Below are positions 35,345-45,454 of a stretch of DNA of 64,000 bases, in pieces. Position 1 is the first letter of the stretch. Each line of letters starts with the position of its first letter. The notes below the pieces were generated by a model that saw nothing but the letters and a program-made list of their open reading frames with translations, was not told the origin of the DNA and made no database searches. Position numbers and translations under genes: made by a program. This stretch comes from Sycobia sp. Sy_11 (lineage: Eukaryota; Arthropoda; Insecta; Hymenoptera; Epichrysomallidae): positions 814,501-878,500 of the forward strand of contig JACCIC010000124.1 of NCBI GenBank assembly GCA_018907035.1. The letters are read 5' to 3'.

Positions 35345-36478
35345 GGTCCACATTTAATAGTAGCAAATCTTGTTTCAGTGTTATAGAATAATACAACAAA
35401 TAATTATTTTTTCAGCTTCATATACCTAAGAAAACTATATTTAAGAAAATATTATCTACATGTGGGAAATCACGTATTAAAACCAAATCGATATATAAAT
35501 TGTTATAATATAAGTATATATTATATATAAATGCATATACTATTAATAGGAATCCATAAATTAATTTCATAATGTATAACTATTTTCACTGCTACTTCGA
35601 ATTCTAGTTAGGTCGAAGTTTTTTTAAGCGAAATAAATTAATTATGAGACTTTAATCAAATAATATAATGTTAATTTAAAATCAAAAGTAATTAAATAAA
35701 TGTAATAAAAATAAATTAACGTATAAATTGTAAAAGAATTCAAGAAATTATTCGCTTAGTTTCAACTTTTGATTTTTAAAAGCAAGAAAATAATTTTTTG
35801 AATCAAGAAACACTAAGCACTACTTTTAAAAATTTAATATACTTGAATTTTCATGTTTTTAGAAAATGAAAACCTATTTCAAGTAAATATTGTTTTACAG
35901 ATAGGAATCAAATTCTTCATTTTAAATTAAATTTCTTGAGTGAAATATTGAAATTCTTAATCCAAATATATATTTACTTATTTTGTACGCTTGAATCAAA
36001 TAACTAATATTTTTGATTCAAAATCTTCAGTTATTGATTCAAAGATATGTTTTCTGTAGGTAAGAAAAGATTTATTTAAAATTTCCAACCTCAACCACTG
36101 ATTTTCTAGAACATCTTGATGAAAATCTAGGAGATATTTAATTAATCCAAGAATTTATTTTTCTGATTTTAAATTTGAAATTATTGGTTTAAGAAAATAG
36201 TTTCTTTAGATAAGAAACTATTTATTTAATTTCCAATCTCAACCACCCATTATCTAGAAAATCTTGACAAAAATCTAGGAGATATTTAATTAATCCCAGA
36301 ATTTCTTTTTCTGATTTTAAATTTGAATTTATTGGTTTAAGTATATATTTTCTCAAAATAAGAAAATATTCATTTAATTCCCAATATATGTGTTCTGCTC
36401 TTTAGAAAATATAAGCTTTATTTTAGTAACTACTTACTTAGTTGAAGTTTATGTGATTGCTTGGTCAAATAAAATATT

Positions 36479-36930
36479 AGGTTGTCAAATATCTCCCTTC
36501 CGCTTTTTAATCTTCATTCAATGCTTGATTTAAAGTGTTAGAATGGTCGGGTTTACTTCAAATATGCGCCGTTTTATTCGATAATCTGTTTCCATCTAGA
36601 CGGCAACTTCATAATATCCCTCTCGTAGAAACCCCTTTCCTTATTTGTAAAGAACCTTGACAGCCACTTTTCACAAGCTTCTTTTGAGTCCAACTTTAGA
36701 CCACCAAAACTTTAAAATAGTGCGAATTTCGGCGTTAGTAAACACCATGTTTAGACGTCTATAACTTTTGAATGCAATATCCAAACTAATCATGCATAGT
36801 GTCGTGTTGAACGTTATGTCAAGACCTTTCAAACGATGTATTGTATTGCCAGATACGAGCTCCGTAGCGCTTTGTACATAGCCGCGAAATTCATAAGACA
36901 AAAAGGCGGAAGGGAGATATTTGAAAACCT
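36479..36930 (-). mobile_element. Deletion derivative of a Tc1/mariner element
   Basis: A 452-bp insertion in the right arm of the foldback has TIRs: AGGTTGTCAAATATCTCCCT on one side and the inverse of AGGTTTTCAAATATCTCCCT on the other. On the minus strand it keeps the C-terminal end of a transposase (CEKWLSRFFTNKERGF, LPSRWKQIIE) and an N-terminal-like segment with FTNAEIRTILKFWW. The catalytic core is deleted, so it is non-autonomous. AATATT is present on both sides; the other foldback arm shows the uninterrupted site with one AATATT. Confidence 0.8.
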
Positions 36931-37029
36931 AATATTTACCTGGTATAGAACAATCGCATAAATTTCTTGAATTAAGTAATATTTACTTGATAATAGAAAT
37001 TATTTTTTTCAGTGTATATATAGATGTAG

Positions 37030-37525
37030 TGTTACGGCCAATAATGTTTTGAATGGTAATAATAGATGAGCCAGTAGAACCTGGTTAGTGATATTTTACA
37101 AATTATTCATTTATTTTTCGTAGAACTAAATATTAAATCTTACAATTAATGCGTTGTATATAGTTAAATAACAAATAAAGTGTAGTTTATAATCTTTTAT
37201 AATTTATGCGTGGCGTATAAAAATAATGTAAAGAGAAGAGATAAATTATTTTATAATGTAGAAAAGAAAAAGGACAATTAGAAAAGGCATCCGCCCACTG
37301 TCATATACTTGTTTAATTATAGTTCGTGTAAGAGTGGGCACAGCCCGCCAATTAAAATAATAGATTAATTACAAATCATACACTTTCAATAGTGGGAGCG
37401 ATAGACGTAAGCGCACTCGATATCTGCTTCAGATGAAGGTTTAAGAAAGATTGAAAATTGATACTGCTCGGGTCCGCCTTTTATAAGCGATATAGCAAGA
37501 AATATCACCGCACTATCTATTAACA
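37030..37525 (-). repeat. 3' LTR of the BEL/Pao element
   Basis: About 496 bp, TG...CA bounded, matched by 39418-39925. It contains a minus-strand TATAAAAGG (37485-37477) with a T/C-rich start region about 30 bases downstream, the expected promoter. The border next to the internal region could lie up to about 37570 if the LTR starts directly after the purine tract. Confidence 0.8.
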
Positions 37526-37592
37526 GTTTTTCGTACTTATATGAATAATACATACCGAATATATCCCGCCCGCTTGACGAATTTTCCTGATC

Positions 37593-39187
37593 CTAGATGG
37601 ATTCTGGATTGCCCATTTCGTTGGGTAGCGCACTAATCTGTGTAATACGAAATGTAGCACTGGATGCACACTTTCCCAATGGAGGATGTCCGAGGCCGAA
37701 AACTTGAACACATGCACGCCTTTGGGTCAACTGAAGCAGTTGCACGATCGACATAGTAATGAATGTTGTTTCTGCACCTGAGTCCAAAAGGGCTCTTGCT
37801 TCTACATTTATTTCCTGCGAACCATGGAGTCGGATTTTCGCAGTGGCCAAAATCACTGCTTCTTTTGATTGAACGAACAGAGCTTGTGTGTCTTGCTCAC
37901 ACGTAGTTAGCTCGGTTGGAGTATCTAGTCGTTATGTCGGCACAGATGTCAAGGACGGACTATCCGCCTTGACAGCGACAGGCGCCTCGTGATTTAAGGT
38001 GTGATGTTTTGCACTGCACATCTCACATCTTGGAAATAATCTACACTTTCCCACTCCGTGAGCCTAGAGTCAGTTATAGCCCAATTTGAGACGTTGTACA
38101 TCTTGACGGTGATCTGGTACTGTCTCGTTCTTAAATTGAGTGCATTGATTGATGTAATGATCGGAAAAACATAATGTACATTTCCGCACGAGATAAGGTA
38201 CAGCTTTGTTAGAAGTTACATGAAAACTTTTCAAGGATGTTGACCTTGGCCGTATTGAACTGTCGATATTGCTCAGTGCTACAGGATTCCATATACAAAC
38301 CTCTAGTGAGTCGATTCGATTGCTCAGAAATTGCACCATATCCTTAAATGTTGGTCGTCATTCAAAGTTCATGGATTTAGAGTTACATTGAGCACCCCAT
38401 AAAATCCGTGTATCACCATCGAGACAGTTGACCATTCGATACATCAACCAATTGTCGCAGTGCTCAATTTCTTGTCCTAAATTCTTCAAGGCTTGCACTA
38501 CTTATCGAGTCACGTCTCGGACTTCTCGTAAAGGATACGCTGAAACCTTCGAGCAATGCGGTAGGTGGGTTATCGTATTCATGTGAGCATTGGCTATTCC
38601 GGACAAACTTTGGTATTTTTCTTGCAATGACTCCTAAGTAAACGAGTAATTGGATTCAGTTACGTCCATATTTTTAATAAATTCAGCGGCCTCACCCTTC
38701 AAAGATCCCTGGAGGTATTGAAGCTTCGCCGTTTTGGATATAGTAAGTTCATTGTGTACCATGTACGTAAATAAATCACGAGATGCAGGCCACTCTACAT
38801 ATCTTTCGTTAAAGGTGGGAAGTTGAAGTTTCGGTAATTTAGCAGTTCCTGAGCTGAACGAGATGAGATGCAGATGGGGATGTGGGTGCGTTAATGACAC
38901 GTCGAGTTGGGGATACTTGATCTTCAATTTCTGCCTCACAGTTTTCCACTTCTTCTTCTAAGCGTTCATATATCTTGTCTATGACGTAAGCATCATCTCG
39001 GCTCCCAGTTTCTGTGTGAGCTTCTGCAATCAGCCCAACAGGCTCGTAACTTATCAAGAGTTAATCGAAGCACAGGCTTGTTTAATTGTTCATCTAAATT
39101 TTCCTTAGCTTTGCGGATGAGTCGCTTAATACTATCCGCCCGAACAGTTTGTTCCCTTATTCGTTTGTTTAACTTAGCGAGTTCCAT
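37593..39187 (-). pseudogene. BEL/Pao gag-protease (broken)
   Basis: Starts at MELAKLNKRI (39187) with a coiled-coil-like N-terminus. A gag core follows with KLPKLQLPTFNERYVEW and KLQYLQGSLKGEAAEFI (38.63-38.94 kb). Zinc knuckles come next: CTLCFSDHYINQC (about 38.2 kb) and a second CEMC...H...H type near 38.0 kb. Last is an aspartic protease with ALLDSGAETTFI (37.6-37.86 kb). Frameshifts separate these blocks. In intact elements Gag forms the particle and the protease cleaves Gag-Pol; here translation would fail. The domain order is diagnostic of BEL/Pao. Confidence 0.85.
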
Positions 39188-39417
39188 TGTGTCATCGTCG
39201 TGTTAAGGAAATAAGGAATTTTCCCCCTTTTTTAAAATTATTATTGTTATTATTAGTAGATTTTTTTAAATTGAATTTATTTATTAAACTTGTTTATGCA
39301 TCGTGCTTTTATGTCGGTTCCGGTCCTTGTAATATTTATAAAGTGTACGAATCGTTCAATATCCAGAGATTCTATTGCCAGCATTCACTCCTCTAATCCG
39401 GTTCAAAGGACCAAAAA

Positions 39418-39428
39418 TGTTACGAAAG

Positions 39429-39475
<47 letters not shown>

Positions 39476-39925
39476 TATTATTACGGTGAATAATGTCTTG
39501 ACTGTTAATAATAGATGAGCCAGTAGAATCAACAGGGGAAGGTCTGAAATAAATTTGGAGCTCTGATTAGTGATATTTTACAAAATATCCATTTATTTTT
39601 CGTAGAACTAAATATTAAATCTTACAATTAATGTTTTATAATTTATACGTGGCGTATAACCAATAATGTAAAAAATGAAATAAATTATTTTATAATGTAG
39701 AAAAGAAAAAGGACGAATTGTAGAGGCACACGCCCGCTGTAACATACTTGTTTAATTATAGTTCGTGTAAGAATGGGCACAGCCCGCCAATCGCCGAGTT
39801 TGGCTTAAGGAAGGGGACAGCCTGCCAATTAAAATAATAGATTAATTAGAAACCACACACTTTCAATGGTGGGAGCGATAGACGTACACGCATTTGATAT
39901 CTGCTTCAGCTGAAGGTTTAAGAGG
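39418..39925 (-). repeat. 5' LTR of the BEL/Pao element, truncated and invaded by (TA)n
   Basis: Matches the 3' LTR from TGTTACG at 39418, but a (TA)n tract (39430-39470) with partial duplication of the LTR end splits its first bases. Similarity stops at about 39925, so roughly 95 bp at the other end, including the promoter TATA seen in the 3' LTR, are missing. Confidence 0.8.
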
Positions 39926-40234
39926 GGAGGGTAAGGTATTTAAACTTTTTTTGGCCATTTTTTAAAATTTTTTTAATGAATGCTTTATATCTCAAGAATA
40001 TTTTGTCGACATTTCAAGTTTAATCGGAGGAAAATTGACAAAGTTGTGAGTATTTTAATATTCGTTGCTCCGAGTAGGATTTTTACATATTCGTAATTCT
40101 ACTTCACAATTGTGCGACGCGCTTATTTGCAGAGCGATTGTTTTAATTTATAAATCCTAGATTCATTTCTTATTGAAAACATCATTTTTTACATTTCTTG
40201 TATATTTGAGCTATACAGCCAGTACATAATATAA

Positions 40235-40545
40235 TATTCAGATGCTCTAAACTCTGTTAAAAACAGCTATACAACACTTCCTACTGAAGTTCTTAGAGCT
40301 ATTAGACCCATTTATGAGGACTTGAGTAAAGACGAACTCTTGTAGCGATGTCTTGTAGGTTTCACGAAAAATAATAACGAGATTCTCAATCAGTTAATCT
40401 GGAAAATCTCTCCTAAGTCAGTGAGTGGCACCTCTACAATTGTTGAAATTACAGCTAATGTAGCTGCATGTACTTTCAATGAACGTTCTTTTGCTCTATT
40501 AGCCATTATGAAAAATATGCAAATCAGTACAAAGTCAAGTCACTA
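40235..40545 (+). pseudogene. TE-encoded protein fragment of unknown superfamily
   Basis: One frame encodes about 100 residues with a single early stop: TLPTEVLRAIRPIYEDLSK, then GFTKNNNEILNQLIWKISPK, then NVAACTFNERSFALL. Fragments of this kind are multicopy in several insect genomes in a transposon-like context, but I cannot name the superfamily. It ends at the SINE. It begins close to where the BEL 5' LTR is interrupted, so the parent element probably caused that truncation. Confidence 0.45.
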
Positions 40546-40550
40546 TATTG

Positions 40551-40760
40551 TTTTTTTTTTTAATGTTATTTAACGTCGCTCTATGTATGTTTCCATGTAT
40601 CGGTGCTAATCAGCGACGGAGGTCTACGATGTGTTTGTAAACAAAGCACATGTAAATTATTACAGCGGTGCTTGTGTCAATCGGACGAGACCGGGATTTA
40701 AACTCAGATCACCAAGTTACTAGTCCTTCGCTCGAGCGATCGAGCTATCGTAGGCCTCTA
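40551..40760 (-). mobile_element. tRNA-derived SINE, copy 1
   Basis: About 210 bp matching 47.69-47.91 kb. On the minus strand the head carries an A box (about TAGCTCGATCGCTCGAG) and 40 bases later a B box with AGTTTAAATCCCGG. A tRNA-unrelated body with GTCGCTGATTAGCACCG follows, and the tail is TAAATAACATTA plus an A run. RNA polymerase III would transcribe it; reverse transcription is supplied by a partner LINE. Target duplication is not clear for this copy. Confidence 0.85.
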
Positions 40761-40820
40761 TAAATATATAATATTAATATATAATAATATATATAATATT
40801 AACTTTTACAAGTAACAATA

Positions 40821-40824
<4 letters not shown>

Positions 40825-40858
<34 letters not shown>
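40825..40858. repeat. (TA)n microsatellite
   Basis: About 17 AT units. Confidence 0.95.
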
Positions 40859-40859
<1 letters not shown>

Positions 40860-41296
40860 ACAACAATATATTTATGTAAAATGCATCGGACTATAAGTTT
40901 AGTCCAAAATAACGAAAATTTATCCGCTACCATATTTGGGCGAGCAAAATAATTTTATAGCATCTATCCATATACGGTGTTAGACTACTGGGATTTACGC
41001 AAGCCTTATATATTAGAAGCGTATGTTTTGAAGATCAAAAGCCGTTAAAGTAACGAACACGTGCACTGCCAATATTTCCAAATATTCAATATTTAATAAA
41101 ATAATTAGTTATAACGACGAGAATTTAATTATAACAAAATTAGTGAATATAACGGACATATTATAAAATTTCTATAATAATAATTATAAAATAATTAAAT
41201 GTTAGAAATAAGAAAATGAAAGATCAATCTAACAAAAACAAACCTATGAAAATTGAAAGCTGAGAGAGGGATTTTCTATGGCATTGACTGATCGGG

Positions 41297-41400
41297 TATA
41301 TAAAGCCCGAATTTTTCCACAAAAATCATTCAGTTTAGTTCAGTTCGTTCAGTGCAGTAGCAGTTCAGTTCAATAGTTCATTCAGTAGTCCAGCGAAGAA
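41297..41400 (+). promoter_or_regulatory. TATA plus initiator promoter, LTR-like
   Basis: TATATAAAG at 41297-41305 is followed at the right distance by TTCAGTTTAG (41330-41339), a good insect initiator with A+1 at 41332. The downstream 70 bases repeat CAGTT many times. A splice-donor-like AAGTAAGT lies at about 41430. This layout is common in insect LTRs, so a solo LTR is likely, but I could not find matching LTR borders or a second copy. A host promoter remains possible. Confidence 0.5.
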
Positions 41401-41877
41401 GTCTCTCTCATGCTCTCCAAAAAAAAAACAAGTAAGTTTAATAAATAATAATTTTATAATGATCAATTTTTATTATTTATATTTTCCTTGGAGCGAAGTG
41501 TGATCCCTTGAAAGCAGGGACTCCATTCTCCCCCGTTATCCTCTCCTTTTCCTCACATAACCACATAATAGATAAATATTATATTATATTAAAAAGAGAC
41601 TCGCGATGTGTACTAGCGCCACTCATGCCGCTCGTAAAATTACAAGGCTAAGCACATTGTACTACGCGCTTTTTTAATATAATTGAAAGTTCGTCCCAGG
41701 CTAGTGCGGGCAACCGTAGACCTGAAATCCGCAACAAATATATATGCATACATATACCTATATATATGTATGCGTATATACGTGTCACATGCTCGGCGTG
41801 ACAATTTCAATAGAAAAAATATATATTTATTACATTACACTAAATTATTTAAAAATAATAAATATTTCTTTTTTCCA

Positions 41878-41992
<115 letters not shown>

Positions 41993-42452
41993 TTAATTTA
42001 TTTGTTATATTTAAATATTTGTTTGATTCAACTAATATCTTTTTTATGAAATGGATTTATTTGAATTTATACAAATGTATTTGTCAATGAGATAGTAAAA
42101 TAATATAAATTATATTTTTTAGTAAATTGCATGATATAATGTGAATAGCAATGAAATAAAATTTATTATATAAAATTGTAATTAATTATTATTATATAAA
42201 TAATTTACAGAAAGTATAATTTTTAATATCAAATTAGTCTTATTATTAACGTCAGCGTAATTTTATTATGAGGTTTTAAACTCAAAATTTTAAGAAAATA
42301 CGTGTATATATATATACACCTATTTTCTTAACAATTTGGCAGCAGCGTGTAATAAATTAGATTCACTGGTGTCGACGAAGAAATTCTGTAAGTGCGTATA
42401 CCTTTCCGTAACCTCGATCATCGTCACGCAGCGAATTTAAAATTTAAAAAAA

Positions 42453-42457
<5 letters not shown>

Positions 42458-42490
<33 letters not shown>
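42458..42490. repeat. (TA)n microsatellite
   Basis: About 16 AT units followed by a LINE-3'-end-like stretch to about 42680. Confidence 0.95.
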
Positions 42491-42493
<3 letters not shown>

Positions 42494-42714
42494 CATTTAC
42501 TTGAAATTGTTGGTAAAGAACTACCTTTTTTGCTATTTTTTTTAATTTGCAAAAAAATAGCCGATTTTCTAATCATGACCGTGTAGTATACATGGTTTAA
42601 ATTTTATAGTGATCGGTGTAGTAGTTTCGACGCCTATAAAGGCATACAGGCATACATTTCCTTTTATAAATATTAATTGTGCTATCTTTTCTAATATTAA
42701 TATATTATTTAATT

Positions 42715-42958
42715 GTGCTCATGTCGACTGTTTTTAGATAAATTAATAAATATTTCGATTGGTCTTACAGTCTTACAGTATATTTATATCAATACTAATA
42801 ATACATATCAATATATAATTGATTGAAAATTATAATGACAGTCAGACTGTCTTTGTTTAAAATCATCCCCTTAGACTAATCTTCTAAAAAAAATTCTTTA
42901 TTAGTAAAGTGCAATGACTCTCCTACCACCTTAATTTAATTGAAGATCTGCTGTAGTT
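42715..42958 (-). repeat. Fragment of the GACAGTCAGACTGTC repeat family
   Basis: Matches the insertion at 57.19-57.46 kb in several blocks: AATAAATATTT...TTACAGTC, the palindrome GACAGTCAGACTGTC (about 42838 here, 57250 there) and TTAGTAAAG. The hammerhead motif directly follows, so it may belong to this element. Confidence 0.6.
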
Positions 42959-42998
42959 GTCCAACGTTTCGAGCTCGCTACGGCTTCTCATCAGAGAC
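42959..42998 (-). ncRNA. Hammerhead ribozyme motif (dimeric/Penelope or retrozyme type)
   Basis: On the minus strand: GTCT, the core CTGATGA, a 19-base stem II segment that closes with GAG/CTC and an inner GC/GC pair, the core GAAA, then CGTT and GGAC. GTCT pairs with GGAC to give a 4-bp stem I. The ACGU after GAA is self-complementary, so stem III would form between two molecules or tandem copies, as known for hammerheads of Penelope-like elements and retrozymes. The residue before the cleavage site (U) is permitted. No second motif was found in the window. Confidence 0.6.
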
Positions 42999-43009
42999 TA
43001 AACTAAACC

Positions 43010-43514
43010 TTTACAACTTTTAACAGTATAATAGATTTCGATGGATTCACGATTAATTTAAAAAAATTTTTTTTAACAGTTCATGCTTGCTGTAAGATCG
43101 CTGCTATGTAAATGTCGCAGAGTTTTCTTGATAATGCAGCCTTGCTCTAAGGCTGCAGCGATCATGCGAAAATCTAAATACATGCTCGCAACAAGCTTGC
43201 TATGAAAAAATTGCTATATGAGTACTGTAACGACGATTGCGGATTTGATGGAAATTGAATTTTTATGTCAAAAACTATAAATATATAGTGTACATAGTCT
43301 TTCGAAGATATCTCGGGAAACAGTAAAATTTACAAAAATATATTTTAAAAAACCGTTGTACATCTCATTAAGATACATCTTTTTTATTCTATTTAATTGG
43401 TCTCTACAAGCAGTATTTTTCGACAAAAATGTATACGAAGGCATCTGGATTGAATAAATGCGGGAAACCATTCAAGGGGCCCCGAGACGGAATTGTTGAA
43501 CTTTTATCCAGATA
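43010..43514. repeat. Dispersed 0.44-0.5-kb repeat, copy 2
   Basis: Pairs with 30.785-31.224 kb. It carries an extra block of about 80 bases (43160-43240) with CTGCAGCGATCATGCG. The 67-codon minus-strand frame (43471-43268) is kept with about six amino-acid changes. Confidence 0.8.
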
Positions 43515-43935
43515 TATTATTTGCAGTGGTCTGTATAGAACACAAAATATATATTTTAATGAGCTCTTTGATTTGTTCTAAGAGAAATTCCGCAAACTAT
43601 GACCTTTATGGAATTTTTGTGGATTTAGGAATAAATATTTAATTTCCGTCTAAAGTTGTTACGATATTCGGAATGAGCTACCTAAAAATCATAAATATTA
43701 AAATCAATAGGGCGGGACAACTATCTCGGGACTAACTGAATACAGACATGACACTGACAATGTTTCAGGGGGCCTGGAGCGAGGATTATTGACTTTTGTA
43801 GAAATATTATCATAGGTAAAATTATCTATAGGCAATAGATTTTTATACATAAAGTATTTTTTATACATACAGTAATTAACTATTTGATAACTCAATTACA
43901 TTACTATCTCGGGCGTAGACAAGACGGGAATGCTA

Positions 43936-43936
43936 T

Positions 43937-44000
<64 letters not shown>
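43936..44000. repeat. (TA)n-(TG)n microsatellite
   Basis: (TA)n to 43952, then about 23 TG units to 43999. It forms the 3' border of the reverse transcriptase fragment (read as (AC)n on the element's strand). Confidence 0.97.
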
Positions 44001-44002
<2 letters not shown>

Positions 44003-45254
44003 TGTTTTTATTAGGCGTAGGCAGAGCAAGCTCTGCACTAGTGGCCTCTCGAAACCAGCATCCCGCCGGAACTATCCGGGAATACTACTTCGGCGGGGCT
44101 GTTAGTTAGCCTATACGACTCCTCTTCTTATGACACTATCCTGCGTCCCCCATCCACACAGGTGATCAGGGGTTCGATGTTCGTCCTCTGTATCTTAAAA
44201 TAGGATCAATTAGCCTGGTTCATCCTGGGCCATTCGCCTAGTTCTATCGGCATATCTAAGTTTGGTCATCACCTCTTTTGCGAAACTGGCTACTGCCTTC
44301 CTCGCGAAAGCGGTGGAAATAGGACCTAAAACAACCATGTCCAGTCAGCAACTGAGTTAGGTGGAAATCTAATTTCCCGTGTTTCCTGTTGATCCATCTG
44401 TGTATGTCTATTTCTATAGAACGATGACGTTCCACATTTTGAGTACCTTGTAGAGAATCCACTACGGCCTTACATATGTTATGCAGCCTAGCCAGTTCAT
44501 CTGCAGCTAAATCGAAAGGAAGAATTCCGGCAAGTACCTCAGCAGCGTCGGTGGATACCGTCCTGTAACCACTAATAATACATATACAGGAGCGACAACG
44601 GGTCGCAATGGCCAACTCACAATACGATTTAATTCCGCATGCATGATGCCAGATTGGTGCTGCATACATGCTGACAGAATTAACAACATGAGCTAATAGT
44701 TTCCTCTGGGGTGGACGTGGGCCACCAATGTTAGGCATGAGCCGACACAAGGCAGCTGAAACTCGTTGCGCTTTTTCGCCAGATATCTTTAGATGTTCTT
44801 TGAAATTTAACCTGGCATCAAGCTGGACACCCAAGTATCGTAAAGATGGCGCAGAACTAATGCGGCAGCTACCAACTTTAAGAGTAATACTATCTACCTT
44901 CTTACGACTGCTAACAAGAACTACTTCTGTCTTGTGCTCCGCTAATTGTAGACCAGCCGTCTTAATCCATCTACTGATGTTGCTGATTGCCTCATTGGCA
45001 TTTTCAGTAAGTTCATCAAGGGTCTTAGCCGTCACTACTAGAGCGATATCGTCGGCATACCCTACTGTTATTGAACCAGGCGGTTGTGGAATCCTCAACA
45101 CGCCATCATACATAATATTCCACAATATAGGTCCCATAACTGAGCCCTGGGGGACTCCCGCAGTAACCTTATGCGATACAATTCCTTCATCCGTTCGGTA
45201 TAATATTATCCTATTCTCAAAGTAGCTGGCCACGACATTCTGTAAATAACCAGG

Positions 45255-45255
<1 letters not shown>
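44000..45255 (-). mobile_element. R1-clade-like non-LTR retrotransposon, 5' truncated, inside (AC)n
   Basis: A 1.25-kb element fragment is bordered on both sides by the same microsatellite, (AC)n on the element's sense strand. At the 3' side the sequence ends CCTAATAAAAACAAAAA and passes directly into (AC)n. At the 5' side the reverse transcriptase frame begins directly after (AC)n. In the R1 clade some lineages (Waldo, Mino) insert specifically into AC-rich microsatellites, so target-specific insertion is likely. A 3'-UTR-like region of about 230 bp lies at 44000-44250. Confidence 0.75.
44256..45250 (-). pseudogene. Non-LTR reverse transcriptase fragment
   Basis: One open frame of about 330 codons covers the second half of a reverse transcriptase: GVPQGSVMGPILWNIMYDGV (about residue 30), then the catalytic VGYADDIALVV (about residue 60), the thumb-side YLGVQLD block, and the C-terminal region to a degraded end near RFREEGSSQ. 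The frame is lost before any zinc-finger end of ORF2. The NIMYDGVL block after the GVPQGS motif is characteristic of R1-type elements. The fingers domain, the endonuclease and ORF1 are missing by 5' truncation. Confidence 0.85.

Positions 45256-45294
<39 letters not shown>
45256..45294. repeat. (TG)n microsatellite
   Basis: About 19 TG units, the 5' border of the reverse transcriptase fragment. Confidence 0.97.
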
Positions 45295-45295
<1 letters not shown>

Positions 45296-45297
<2 letters not shown>

Positions 45298-45430
45298 TAT
45301 TTAAAAAAAGGTTATAAACATAAATAAAGTCCTTCGTCAACACCATAGTTATTCTCCTATATTGAAGCCCGCTGTCAGTCTATTGTCTCGTCAGGCCTTC
45401 CCCCCGTACGCGCCGAACACTTGTCATGGT
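45296..45430. other. Short GC-richer insert between two (TG)n tracts
   Basis: About 135 bp with GGCCTTCCCCCCGTACGCG lies between (TG)n tracts at 45256-45294 and 45432-45453. On the minus strand it ends with an AATAAAG-free, T-rich stretch and ACGT before (AC)n. It could be the 3' remnant of a second microsatellite-targeting element; nothing in it is coding. Confidence 0.35.
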
Positions 45431-45431
45431 A

Positions 45432-45453
45432 TGTGTGTGTGTGTGTGTGTGTG
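45432..45453. repeat. (TG)n microsatellite
   Basis: Eleven TG units. Confidence 0.95.
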
Positions 45454-45454
45454 A

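Larger units (their letters stand above)
32148..37014. mobile_element. Giant foldback element (about 4.9 kb)
   Basis: The stretch begins CACTGAGAAAAATAATTTC and ends with the near-inverse ...GAAATTATTTTTTTCAGTG. It is flanked on both sides by TATATATA, a likely 8-bp target duplication. Long inverted arms occupy about 32690-33830 and 35365-36985; for example the 33.36-33.47 kb stretch is mirrored at 35.60-35.72 kb. The left arm has about 540 extra bases near its outer end and further unpaired sequence at 33.84-34.95 kb. The right arm holds a tandem duplication of about 170 bp (36.08-36.36 kb) and a mariner insertion. No transposase is encoded, so movement would depend on another element. The family is not assigned; the CACTG end recalls CMC/Chapaev-type or foldback elements. 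Confidence 0.8.
37030..39925 (-). mobile_element. BEL/Pao LTR retrotransposon, internally deleted
   Basis: Two long direct repeats (LTRs) enclose a minus-strand gag and protease region of about 1.9 kb. Reverse transcriptase, RNase H and integrase are absent: the protease frame runs almost directly into the polypurine-like AAGCGGGCGGGA (about 37560-37571) next to the 3' LTR. Next to the inner end of the 5' LTR (39398-39417) lies TTTTTGGTCCTTTGAACCGG, a typical position and sequence type for a BEL primer binding site. The element is therefore a non-autonomous relic. It lies 15 bp from the end of the foldback element. Confidence 0.85.

Noticed and set aside
36671..36901. 76-codon frame as a separate gene
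   Set aside because: It lies inside the mariner deletion derivative and overlaps its residual transposase termini.
44728..45225. 165-codon plus-strand frame
   Set aside because: Antisense shadow of the reverse transcriptase frame.
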